Source of the DNA: Gentiana macrophylla
Lineage: Eukaryota > Streptophyta > Magnoliopsida > Gentianales > Gentianaceae
Direction: 5' to 3'
DNA: 64,000 nucleotides
NCBI GenBank assembly: GCA_026214975.1
Contig: CM047810.1
Location: forward strand, 90,698,560 to 90,762,559
The stretch's first letter is position 1. Every line of letters starts with the position of its first letter. The translations under genes and the position numbers were made by a program. Of the stretch, positions 46,641 through 58,000 are shown piece after piece. The notes under the pieces were generated by a model. It saw only the letters and a program-made list of their open reading frames with translations. It ran no database searches and was not told the origin of the DNA.

Positions 46641-47455
46641 TCCTGTGACTTATGTTTGAATTTCAAACATAGCCGTTTCAGATATGTCCCCATTCTGACT
46701 TGCATTCTGTCATGTACATAGTACTGACACTGTCAGTCTGCTTTTTGTCAGACTCCAGTCTGTCCACCCTTTGACTTGTGTCCATTAGTTAATCCTCTGA
46801 ATCTTCCCAACATTCTTTTAATCTTAGCTATTGATTTGTTGACAATATCAAGGCTTGTAATCCATCCTTATTCTTGTAATCTTTCAATGTAACCTTCGAA
46901 TAAATTGAGATTTATACTCGGCAGATACCTGCGTATATTGGCATGTTGATGTACATATCAGTCAGTTGTCTTAAGTCTGCTATGTATACAAAATACTTCA
47001 GCTGACTTCTCTTCATCTAACTTTTTATTGTGAAGTTAGAGTACACAATTTTAATCATAATTAAGTTCTAATCACCACTTAACATGTGGAACTTAGACCT
47101 TGTACACAAGGTATATGTAATCAGTTTAGGTCATCATAGACTTCCCTAAATTCTGATTCCATATCCTTGACTTCAATAACTAAGTTTGATCTCTTAGCCT
47201 TCAATAACTGAGTTTGAACCCTCAGCCTTCAGTCTTCAACAGATCCTTATCTAGTCTCCTGACTTAGTTACCATACTGACCTAGACAAGTCTGCTGACAA
47301 AGTCAGCTGACCTAATTACAATACTTGTTTGATCAAACCTATACAAAGATCAAACTCTAATAAACCTATACAATTGATCTAGACATCTTTTTGCCTTTGC
47401 TCTATAACAGCTAGTCTGGAACTCATCATTAAAACTTAAAATAAGTCCAACAAGC

Positions 47456-48539
47456 TCGATTGCACCCATAATGTAAATGACATTACACTTATTTTACAAA
47501 GTTACCGAATTTGTGTATTAAATTATATATACAGTGACATCAGTGTCACTGCATCAATTCTCTGATTGTAAATGCAGTGACATCAATGCCACTGCATCAA
47601 TTCTCAAATGATCGTAAATTTTGGATGTTAAAAAACATGAGCATAATTATTCAAATCTTTCAAAATTCATTTTATCTTTCAAGTTATCAATCCAAACAAT
47701 CAATTGAATTCAAAAGAAACTGGAAATTAAACAACAAAGACTTTCAATGTAATAAACAAAGCATCAATTGTATATGTCACTGGATCAATTCTCTAATGTA
47801 GTACACAAAATATAGAACACTGACCACCCCGATGCAGTGCCATTTCTACACTTTTTGCCATTGCCAAATAGTTGTAGTTTGCTAATGAATATTCATATCA
47901 CTCAACAGAGACTTATTCTACAATAGTAAGTCACTCATCATATGCTGTTGCAAAATGCTAGAATTAATTAAATAGCGGATTTTACAAAATCATCAAATTA
48001 AAATCAATATAGCTTTAGCCACCAGCTCTCTCATGAAAAACAATACGCACACACAAATTTGACATTTATAATGGTGATTGAGCTGATAATGCATAAAAAA
48101 GCTAAAACAAAACAGAGTGCATATTACTTAGAAACTGTTCCATTTAGTAGAGAACACGAATACAACAATCTACTGATTCAAAGTTTTGAAAGAATTCCAT
48201 ACTATGCATAACATTTTTCTAGGCTAATTAAAGTTTGGGTGAATAAAGGAAGAATGGGAAATTTGGGTGAATTTAAGGATCTTCTTGTCTGAAACAAGAT
48301 CCATCTTATGAGTCTTATGTTTCCACTGATCAGAGAATCTACTTTGTACCACATTTTCGAGCTAAGATCGACTATACGGAAGTCGAAATGAGCATTTTTA
48401 ATCTTCACAAAATCGAATTTGAGCTTAGATTCGAATTTCTACCCGGAAAATAGATCAATGACTGCCAAAATTATTCCAATAGTAGGATGATTCAAAGCTG
48501 TAAGAAACTAAAATAAAAAAATCAATGAATAGTTGGAGT
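47456..48539. other. Non-coding interior of the second MULE-like element
   Basis: No gene recognised. Two short direct repeats of TGCAGTGACATCA(A/G)TG(C/T)CACTGCATCAATTCT lie at about 47530-47605, each partly self-complementary. One minisatellite unit is at 47821-47839. Confidence 0.5.
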
Positions 48540-48975
48540 CATTACCTTCATAGTGATAACTGGTTTCTGATTTCTGCTAGAAACATCATAACACCAAAAA
48601 AAAGAAAATGAAAAGCAAACAGAACCCGACAAAGAAAGCAAGAAGATATAAGTACAACTGACGACGTCGCATCCCTCTACTAGAAACATCATCATCATCA
48701 AGTAAACCTTCTTCTTCAATAGCATCAAATTCTTACGAATCCTTATTATCTTCATTCCGTTGCAGATAATGTCTAGCTTTATTGCTCGATTTCTGTGAAC
48801 CGGGTTTCAACGACCCAGAAAACCTGGTGGATGAAGACTCACGAGAGTGTCGGCCGAGGGAGCCCATGGGACTGAGAACGGGTGTGGACTGGAAGGAGTT
48901 GGTGGTTTTTTCTCCATCGGAAATCATAATCAAGAAATCATTAAAACACCACTGACAAATCTTAGCGGAAATCAT
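48540..48975 (-). pseudogene. Fragment of an LEA2-type / hydroxyproline-rich membrane protein gene
   Basis: The minus-strand reading DGEKTTNSFQSTPVLSPMGS continues as RESSSTRFSGSLKPGSQK. A stop and frame changes follow, then EEEGLLDDDDVSSRG, LYLYLLAFFVGFCLLFIFFF (one membrane span) and SRNQKPVITMK, ending at a donor-like GTAATG. This order (Ser-rich cytosolic tail with DGEKT..SF.STPVLSPMGS, acidic EEEGLLDDDD, membrane span, QKP.ITMK) is that of a plant LEA-2 domain membrane protein family. Only this first-exon part is present. The extracellular LEA2 domain is not found downstream and the sequence before DGEK does not match the family. A captured fragment in a MULE-like element is the likely reading. 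Confidence 0.6.
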
Positions 48976-49278
48976 AATCAGAAAATTGCCTCCGGTGAGA
49001 GAAGCATCTCTCGGATCTTCATCTTTGTTTGCTTGATGGAGGACAGAAAGGATGGAAGAAGAAGGTGGGGGGAAGAAGAAGAAGAAGAAGGGTGGGAGCT
49101 AGAAGAAGAAGAAGACTGACAACGAAGGTCTTTTTTTTCCTTTGTCGCAGATCAACGTTATTATCTAAGGGTAAAATAGGAAAGTTGATTAAGTATGTCT
49201 TTATAATTAATTATTTTTTAAGTGTGTCTTAAGTGTCTAATTGTCTTCAAATCAATCCTTTTAAACAAATACCCAAAA

Positions 49279-49639
49279 AAAAAAAAAAAAAATAGTATGA
49301 CTGTTATTATGTATCCTAGCCATGATTCTTTTTCTTTTTGGGCAGGAGTTTTACTCACTATTGTTGACAATTTTAAAGTGTCAATAGACATAGTATTTCA
49401 ATATAGTACTATGACCTGTATGAATTATCATAAATTCATTACTGATTTTTACTAAATTTATTTGTATCATATTTATCGATTTTCGGATCTCCATCAAATC
49501 TTATGGTGATATACTTTAGTGTTTATATATGAGATGCAATTGTTATGTATATTTCTCTCTACGAATATTATTTTCAATGTGTTTAATCTATTGTATTGAT
49601 CAAAATGGTCTAACTGAATCTTTGATTAAGCGTCTTTAA
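49279..49639. other. A+T-rich stretch before Copia-5
   Basis: An A-tract (about 49275-49292) is followed by noncoding A+T-rich DNA. A 77-codon frame here has no motif. It could be worn copia sequence. Confidence 0.4.
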
Positions 49640-52600
49640 TTAATCACAAGACCACTCAACCTACCCACATCATGTTGGGGACATGCAGTTTTGAATGATG
49701 TTTCTTTAATTCAAATTCGGCCAACTGTATATCATGATTTCTCTCTCTATCAACTTGTGCTTGGTCAAGAACCAAACATTTCCCATTTATGAATTTTTGG
49801 TTAAGCAGTTTATGTTCATATATCACCACCAAAGCGTACATCTATAGGCCCTCAACGTAAACTATGTATTTATATTGGTTATGAATCTCCGTCTATTCTT
49901 AAATACGTAGAGCTCATGACAGGGGATCAGTTTACAGCTCGGTACGCTAACTGCATATTTGATGAAGATCATTTCCCGGCATTAAGGAGAGATAAAAGCC
50001 CAAAATCAAAGGAATGCCAAGAAATTGCGTGGAATGGATCAGATCTTCAGTATTTAGATCCACACACTAGTCAAACTGAACTGGAAGTTCATAAGATAAT
50101 TAACTTGCAACATGTAGCAAGTAACCTGCCAGATGCTTTTACTGATCATAAAGGAGTGACTAAATCTCATATAGCAGTAGAAAATGCACCACATAGAGTG
50201 GAAATTCCTAAGAAAAATGATATACTTGATGACTCTCCTCAACGCCTGAAGCGTGGGAGACATGTTGGTGCAAAAGATAAGAATCCATGGAAGACAAAAT
50301 CTAATAAAGAATTTTTATCACTCCTAACCTCCTGAAGAGGTTTGTCTTGAAGACAAGAATCCTAGTGAACATGCACGTGCTTCAAACAATCACAACACTG
50401 GGATTGCGGAACAACCAGATCATAATGTATTGGAAAATGAAGAAGATCTAGTTGACATAAATATTGAAGTGGCCATTAATTTTGTAAATTCATGAGAAAC
50501 TTATAATAGAAATATCACAATCGTCGACGGTGATTTTACCTCGTTAATTGCTCATACTATCTCAAATGATAATCCGGATCCAGAACCAAGAACAATAGCA
50601 GAGTGCCGGAAGCGCTCGGGTTGACTGAAATGGAAGGAAGCAATTGAGGTTGAGCTAGACTCGCTAAATAAAAGAAATGTTTTTGGCTATATAGTACGTA
50701 CACCCGATAATGTTATCCCAATAGGATATAAATAGGTATTCATACGGAAGACAAATGAAAATAATGAGGTGGTGGGATATAAAGCGAGACTAAGAACTTA
50801 GGGGTTTTCTCAAAGACCCGGTATTGACTTTGATCAAACATAGTCTCCTATTATGGATGGCATCACGTTCCACTACTTAATATCCCTGGTAGCAAAAATG
50901 AATTTGAAAATGTAGTTAATGGATGTCGTGACTGCATACTTACATGGGTCACTAGACATATGAAAATCCATGATGGATTTAAAATTCCTAACATAAAGGA
51001 AAATAAAAATCGCAACATATATAGCATAAAGTTACAAAGGTCATTGTATGGTTTAAAGAAGTCGGGTAAAATGTGGTATAACCGACTAAGTGAATTCCTC
51101 CTGAAGAAGAATATAAAAAACAATGATGTATGTCATTGTGTGTTCATAAAGAAGACGCATAATGGTTTTTGTATATATCAATCTATGTTGATGATACAAG
51201 AATGAAAGAACATTGATGCAACAAGGTATACTGTAAAATCATTTTGTTATTTGAATTAAAGATTTGATCACCTGAAGATGATCATTTCTCTTGTGATATA
51301 TATATAGATGACCGGAAGTTCATCTAATGATCTTGAAAGGTTGTAGAAATGAATATGAAATTCACAGAGAGAAAATTCAGACCTGAAGTCCGATAATTAA
51401 AAGTTGAAAAACGCAGTAAGTCAAAAAGATGATATATCCCTGAGGGATATAAGAAAGGCTCATTTTCAGAAAAAGAGAAATTTGTCCACCAAAAGTAAGA
51501 CGATAGTGAAGCTAGGTACCAGACGAAATATTTATTGACGTGGCATAAAAAGTCACTTCATAAAACTTCACAAAAGACAACAATCCGGAAATAAATTGTG
51601 ATGTCACAGTCATCCTGAAGATGATGCAGATAAATTTGATCATCGTTCATCATATATTATTTTCCATGTCTCAAACACAACTTTGAGTTATAAGGATATC
51701 CCCCTGAATGGATACCAAAACAAGACAATGGATTAAATAAAATATTAATCTCCGGAAGAGATAATATACTTCTCCCCGATTGACTAAGTATCTCGAAAGG
51801 TTTGTTGATACTCATATAAGAGGATATTACATTGAAATGTTGAATCTCACAAAGGGTTGTTGCAAACTTAGTAGATATGAATTGTGATGAAAATATTTTT
51901 CCGAGATCGGGGGAGGAGGTAAATGTTAAATTTATGGATCTCGTGAAAAAATAATACATGAATTTGAAATTCATAGAAGAATTTGTGAACAATCATCATA
52001 TGCATTTAATTACTCCAGAAGAGTTAGCAGCTGCAAATTCTCTTATTGAAATAAATATCCTAAACGGAAAAAATATGATATCATAAACGCCAAAAGCGTT
52101 ATAGACCAATTGGTTAAAAAGATGTAAATCCCCAAAAGAGGTTATAACTATATAATGAGAAACTCTAAAAGAGTTATAATGTGCTCGAGCAGGTGATAAT
52201 ATAGTCCAAAAGAATTTGGTAAACTCCAGAAGAGAAATGATGTACTTCTAGGGAGTATAATGAAAATGAAATCATTAAACCTTGAAGAGGTTAATGCAAT
52301 AGAAATTCAATATGACTATGTTGATAATGAGAATGTGTGGTATTGAGAAAATGCAATTATCAATATACGTTTTATGATCAGGAGATCATGATTAAAATGG
52401 TTAACCATACACGAGGGGGAGAAAATGAACCCGAAGTTCATTGATTTGTGATACCCCTAAAGAAAATGTAATGATTCCTGAAGAATCAAATATTGCATAG
52501 TTTATATTGATATTTATGATAAATGCCTAAAGCGTGAAAGACATACTTGTTCCCACACATATAAATCTCATAGATTTGGGTTAACTAAATTCATTTATCA

Positions 52601-52766
52601 TCTTTCAGATAGACGATATGATTATAACATTTGGGCTTATGAACGAGTTCATAAAATGAGGCAGATATGTTTCATAATATATAAATCTGTGAAGAAAATA
52701 TAGTGCCTGAAGCACATAAGATGATTGAAGAATTAATGTCTAAAGCATACATAGTGTATGATATAC

Positions 52767-52769
<3 letters not shown>

Positions 52770-52861
<92 letters not shown>
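52770..52861. repeat. (TA)n microsatellite, about 46 units
   Basis: Uninterrupted alternating TA across about 92 bp inside Copia-5. Length is likely unstable in the genome and in sequencing. Confidence 0.95.
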
Positions 52862-52863
<2 letters not shown>

Positions 52864-53388
52864 TACCCAAAAAGCGGGATATATGATTTGATATGAGAAA
52901 GTATGGATCTATTGTAAAACTCCTGAAGAGTTATACAAAAGATGATTGAGTATGTGCATTTGACTTGTATTATAAAGATCCATTACATGCACAGGAAAGA
53001 TGTTTTTTGGTCCAGAAGACCAATGGTTGTACTCTTTTTTTCCTTTACCCAAGTTTTCTCCCACTTGGTTTTCTTAGTTTAAGATTTTTAATGAGGCAAC
53101 CAGTGCCACAAGAGCGCATATGTCATGAATATTTTTCCCTTGACTGGTTTTTTCCCACAGGGTTTTTCCAAACAAGGTTTTTGGTCATTACATATACGTT
53201 ATGCAAACCATATCAAAATAAAGCAAATCGGGGACTTGTTGGTAACACGAATGATGGATATTTTTGGCCCGTCAAAACAAGGTCTCAAACTGGTTATTTA
53301 TTTACCTGCGGCGGTACATCAATTTCATGGTGCTTAACTATATGCAATCTTTGGTCACCATGCCGAGATAGTATCTATTCATGAAGCA

Positions 53389-53924
53389 CGGTTCGGTTCG
53401 GTACGGTTAATGGCCTTACCGAAACCGAACCGAAATTTTTGGTTAATTGAAATTCGATACCGAAACCGAACCGCTTGTTTTATGTAACTGAGTTGAACCG
53501 AACTGAAATATACAGTTTGGTTCGGTTCAGTTAACCGAAAATTGAAACAAAAATAACAATTCTATTCGGTTATAAATGGTTTGGTTTTTATTCGAAATTT
53601 ATAATTCGGTTTAAAAATTGTTCGGACAACGGTTCGGTTATATGAATTTTTCATAAACGCTTATAATAAATTTGTTATAAAAACTAGTTATACAAGTTAA
53701 CTATAGACATTTCGGTTACAATTTTCTATGCAATTTCGGTTAACGGTTCGGTTTTTTATTCGGTTTAATTTAAAGAGTTATCCGTAACCGAACCGAAAAT
53801 TTCGGATTCTCTATAATACTAACCGAAACCGAACCGAAAGTAGTTATTAACCGAACCGAATTGAACCAAATGACCTCGGTTCGGTTCAGTTTTCGGATAA
53901 TCCATATCCGTGTACACCCCTACA
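53389..53924. mobile_element. TTCGGTT-rich non-autonomous element inserted in Copia-5 RNase H
   Basis: This block of about 535 bp is full of CGGTT / AACCG motifs in both orientations (CGGTTCGGTTCGGTACGGTT at the left; GGATAATCCATATCCGTGTA then CACCCCTA at the right). The copia RNase H reading stops at HEA before it and resumes after it. The right end, reverse complemented, reads TAGGGGTGTACACGG, an end common to a widespread plant non-autonomous DNA element type, possibly hAT-like. TSD not resolved. Confidence 0.6.
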
Positions 53925-54370
53925 TTTGACACAATATTATATCCGAGAAACTTATGTTTATTTGTCGAGAAAGAGAAGGACCCCACTATACAAAGATTAT
54001 GCACCATGTATAGTTTAGTTAAACGGAGGCTACATCAAAGGCGATCGGACAAAGCATATTTATCAAGATTCTACATCATATATGGTCTTCAGAAGAAATG
54101 TGACATTAATGTTCAAGAAATCATATCAAGTGACAATCCAGCAAAATGATTCACTAAAACACTTCTTACCGCCACATTTGTGAGATTGATCTAGAAGATC
54201 GGAATGCATTGAATCAAAGACCAGAAGAGATGTTCAAATCAGGGAGAGTACACACAAATTGAATATGTATTCTTTTTTCTTCATTAGAATTTTTTTCCCA
54301 CAGGGTTTTTTTTTTTAATGAAGGTTTTAACGAGGCATATTTTTGTGTGGATTTGACATCCAAGGGGGAG

Positions 54371-54657
54371 TGTTAATTATGAATATATTAAGATGTGGAT
54401 ACCCATTAATACTTAAACTTATTAATGCAAAAGATTGGATACATTAAGAATGGATAAGATAGAATACATTAATATTATGCATCAAGTACATGGGATGAGA
54501 TTGAGTTTTATTAGTATAAATATGTATCATCCACTATGTGATTAAGCAGAGATGAATCAGAATAGAACGAAGAAATGAAGTAATAGTTTCCATATATGAC
54601 TTATGCATCTCCTTTAAGTTTTATACAGAGTGGTTTAATATCAATTGTTTTATTACA
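54371..54657 (+). repeat. 3' LTR of Copia-5
   Basis: Starts TGTTAATTATGAATATATT after a purine tract and ends TGTTTTATTACA. Similar throughout to 22494-22770, including TTAGTATAAATATGTATCAT, a likely TATA region, and CTATGTGATTAAGCAGAGAT. Confidence 0.8.
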
Positions 54658-54757
54658 CATCGCACCATAATTTTCATTTAATTCAGAAATTCACTTTTAT
54701 TTCATAATTTTCATTCAGCAATTGATATCAACTTGGATGATGCCAACTCAAGAGACC

Positions 54758-54842
54758 GATGGAAACAATCAAAAACAAGAAACAAAAACAGAAAGAAAAA
54801 AAAAACAAAAACAAAAACAAAAACAAAAAAAACGAAAAAAAC
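54758..54842. repeat. A-rich simple repeat (CAAAAA)n
   Basis: Imperfect ACAAAA units at 54769-54842 between Copia-5 and the kinase gene. No function seen. Confidence 0.8.
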
Positions 54843-55009
54843 CATAACATGTATTCTGGTATTCATTTCACCACCACCCTCCAAATTCAAGAGTTAGATT
54901 CTCTAATTGCATTGCATTTTCAAGAGGACTATGAAAACGTGTAGGGAGAATATGTTGTGTCCGTCAAAACATATAAAAAGAAAAAAAGACGGGGTTGAAA
55001 TAAAAAATA

Positions 55010-58000
55010 TCATGGACCCCGAGTTGGAGCAAAGCAGAAACAGCCACCCGCCGCCTGATCTTCAGGGATCATTCCTCCACCTTTGCTTGTATCAATGGCT
55101 TCTAACAACCTCACCACTTCATCCATTTCAGGGCGCTTATCTGCGTTAGCGTCCCAACATTTCTTCATAATGTGCGCCAAAGAACTTGGACAGCATCTTG
55201 GGATTTCAGGCCTAAGATTCTGAAGTAACAAAGAAAAGAAGATTTAATAAGTCCAAAAAGAGGGCTTACAATAATAGTCTAGAATTTTTGCTTTTAGGCA
55301 AAATGTATCAGAATATTTTAAATTTTACAATGCAAAATATGAATAGAGATTATGCATGTTAGCCACATGTACGACAGAATCGGGAGATTTTGCATTTTAA
55401 ATATTGTAGTAGAGATTTTGTTTCACATGGTTTTTTTTTTTTTTTTTTGTCTAAATTGTTGGCATCTCTATTCTACAGATTTAACTTGTTTCAAAGACAC
55501 TAATGCAAGTGCTCTACACATCCCAAAAGAAAGTAAATCTATAAAATAAAATTTTAAATATTCAAATACCAAAATCCATCTGCAGCATAATTTATACCCA
55601 GTGCTACTGAATACAAATCTCTAAATTATGCCCTACTAGTAAGGCATAAAATATAGAATCGCTATTCTAATTTTCGTTGTATTAATTTTAATTGATTTCA
55701 TGTTGGGTAAGGATGATGTAGAAAAAAACAAAAGAAATCGGTTTAAAAACACTAGTGCAAGTGCTCAAAAGGACTTGTTGTGTTGTTTGAATAATAGCCA
55801 ACCTGTCTAACAACTGCTGAAGAAACCTCAGCAAAGCTAAGATCTGGATACGGCAGGTCACAACAGTAAATTTCCCATAAACAAACTCCAAAACTGTAGA
55901 CGTCACACTTTCTGTTGTATGGTTTGCCATCAAGAACCTGTAGAGAGAGGAATCTAGTTAGTTCAAAGAAGTTAAATCCTCAGTTCTCACGTTGTACATG
56001 GAGAAAATATCAAATTCTTCATGATAGACGTTTATCGACAATAAGCCCCATATATACCAGAAGCATTTTATCATCCTTCATTAAATTGACTATTGCCAAT
56101 GGCTGTCCTCCCAAAATTAAAGCATGTGAGAGAAAAGAGGCAATCATACTTCCAACATATTAAGACGATTCAAAAACAAGATAGATATATGCAAATTTTG
56201 TAACCCAATGCTTCCCTAAACTCACATACACAACCACATGATAAAAAAAAGAGAAACATGTCGGATTCTAGTGTTCAAATGTACTTCTTTATTATATCCC
56301 TCGTGTACAAGTTGAAATAGAAAAACACGTGTCATGCCAAAACCCAAAAAAGGTGCAAGATTGCCCTTTTTATACCATAATGCGAGTATTTTTCTGGGCT
56401 CCTATTATTTCTAGTCAAGTAATGGAACAATCAGGAAATTAAAAATTCATTGAAAGAAATCGATCTTTAACTACATGATTGATAATCATCGCGGATCAAT
56501 AAATCAAAAGAGCACGATCCTAGACAAAAGTTGAAAACCATATTTAACAAAAGATCAACCTGTTAGAAAACACAATACACTTCAATGTGTCTCCACATAT
56601 AAAAAACTCAACTATGCCAACAGGAAGGCTTAAAACTTGGACAATATATATGCAATGGAAGTGGGGAGGACGGAGGTTTGAATTCATAAATTCCTGATGT
56701 GTTCCAAAAGCTTATCGTACGAAGGCAAGTAATTTTCATATTTACGCACAATTCAATTCAACGACAATATATATACCTCTGGCGCCATGTATCCTAGTGT
56801 TCCAGTTTCACCAGTCATATCTTGTGGATTCTGGGCTTCAACACGAGCAACACCAAAATCAGCTATTTTCAAAGTTCTATTAGAATCCAGCAACATATTT
56901 TCGGCCTTTACATCACGGTGTACAATCTTTTCTGAATGCAGATAGCTCAACCTGCAAAGAGATAAGATTATTTATCCAAGAAATACACATCAATAATCCA
57001 AATAAAAGCTTACCCTCTCGCTAGATCCAATGCAAGTTGAATTACAACTCTAAAGGCCAGTTTCTTTTTCCTATTTTTGTATAAAAAGCCCTTCAATGTT
57101 CCTCCAGGAAGGAACTCAACGACCACACAACATGCTCTAGATGGAAGGTTGTTGTAACCTTCGGTAGGATTCTTAGAAGGAATCTTCAGGTTTGATGTCC
57201 CCATGGATGCACCCACAAACTACAATAGACATAAAAGTTGGGAAAAGAGAAAATTCCTTAAATTCCAACTCATAACAAAAAAATTATAACGTAAGAATGA
57301 GGACAATAAAATAAAGCAAAAAACAAGAATCTAATTGTACTTTTGTAACATTTGGATGGTCAAGCTTCTGCCAAACAGCAACTTCCTGTCGAAATGAGGC
57401 TCTCAAAGCAGCAGTTTCAGCAACTGTGGCCATCCCATCCTCTCCCCAGTCTAGTAGCTTCACTGGATAGAAAAGAAAACATTCTTATAAAATGTTTGAA
57501 GAGATTCAAATTAGAAAAGGTCTCAAACCAACAATATATTCATTTTTACTCATTTGCATACAAACAAGAGATCCGCAAGCATTACCCTGTAAGATATTGT
57601 ATTTCTTTTTTTTTTCATAAAAGATCCCATGTCTACGTTAGTAGCAAGTGCATATCATGGTGTAACAAAAAATTACTCTCCTCGTTCCTAAATATAATCC
57701 ATTGAAACATTTTTGTTTTGTCTCAAAATATAAGTCATTTTATAATGTCAAAAAGGCATTTATTGACATTATTCTTCATTTTATGCCTAGTTTATATCCA
57801 TCCAACCACTTTTACTTGCATTTATGATAGTCAAAAGATGTATTAAACATTATAGTAACAAATTTATGACACCTAACCACTTTCTTAAACTATGTGAAAA
57901 TTCTAAAATGACTTATACTTGGGGACAGAAAATAATAATTAGCGATTGATATTTTAACATCAAAAGTCGTTTCAAATAAAGTGGGGTGGTCACCGTCTTG

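Larger units (their letters stand above)
40355..47455. mobile_element. Nest of rearranged LTR-retrotransposon sequence
   Basis: Noncoding LTR-element DNA in both orientations. 40355-40620 (CTGTTGGTCCCTTGAAAAGG, TTTAGAGGGGGGTGAATAAA) recurs inverted at about 45770-46036. 40624-40712 (TGTTGGACTTATTTTTTAAG) recurs inverted at about 47370-47453, where it looks like the TG start of an LTR. No gag or pol was recognised anywhere in this 7 kb, so these are LTRs and untranslated parts of non-autonomous or deleted elements. Confidence 0.65.
39330..49278. mobile_element. Probable second MULE-like element, interrupted by LTR elements
   Basis: The left end (39330-39420) and the reverse complement of the right end (49278-49130) share, in order, TTTGGG, an AAAGG-like run, GATTG, ATTAGAC and GACACACTTAAA, so they look like degenerate terminal inverted repeats. 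Without the 40355-47455 insertion the element would be about 2.8 kb. It holds a minisatellite and a fragment of a host LEA2-type gene, as expected of a gene-capturing MULE. No TSD was confirmed, so this is an inference. Confidence 0.4.
49650..54170 (+). pseudogene. Copia-5 pol remnants
   Basis: The integrase C-part at about 49830-50335 has PPKRTSIGPQ, IYIGYESPSILKYVELMTGD, FTARYANCIFDEDHFPALR and the basic KRGRHVGAKDKNPWKTK. RT at about 50600-51240 has WKEAIEVELDSLNKRNVFG, IPIGYK, VFIRKTNENNEVVGYKARL and SQRPGIDFDQT, with many stops; YVDD is not intact. A long region with little coding follows (51240-53170). RNase H is at 53170-53395 (SQTGYLFTCGGTSIS and HHAEIVSIHEA read in different frames). 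After a 0.5-kb insertion it resumes at 53925-54170 (KKCDINVQEIISSDNPAK, then FTKTLLTATFVR). Not functional. Confidence 0.75.
49640..54657 (+). mobile_element. Copia-5: 5'-incomplete copia with 3' LTR
   Basis: Plus-strand integrase tail, RT and RNase H remnants, a purine-rich tract (CCAAGGGGGAG, 54360-54370) and a 3' LTR. Gag, protease and the 5' LTR are not adjacent. A 5' LTR of the same family with its PBS stands at 22494-22770, so the two may be ends of one element now split by more than 26 kb of other elements. Confidence 0.7.

Noticed and set aside
48847..49232. Plus-strand frames rich in Glu/Arg
   Set aside because: Opposite strand of the LEA2-type fragment and a GAAGAA-rich tract; no supporting signal.
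50054..50263. Minus-strand frame in Copia-5
   Set aside because: Shadow of the integrase C-terminal reading on the plus strand.
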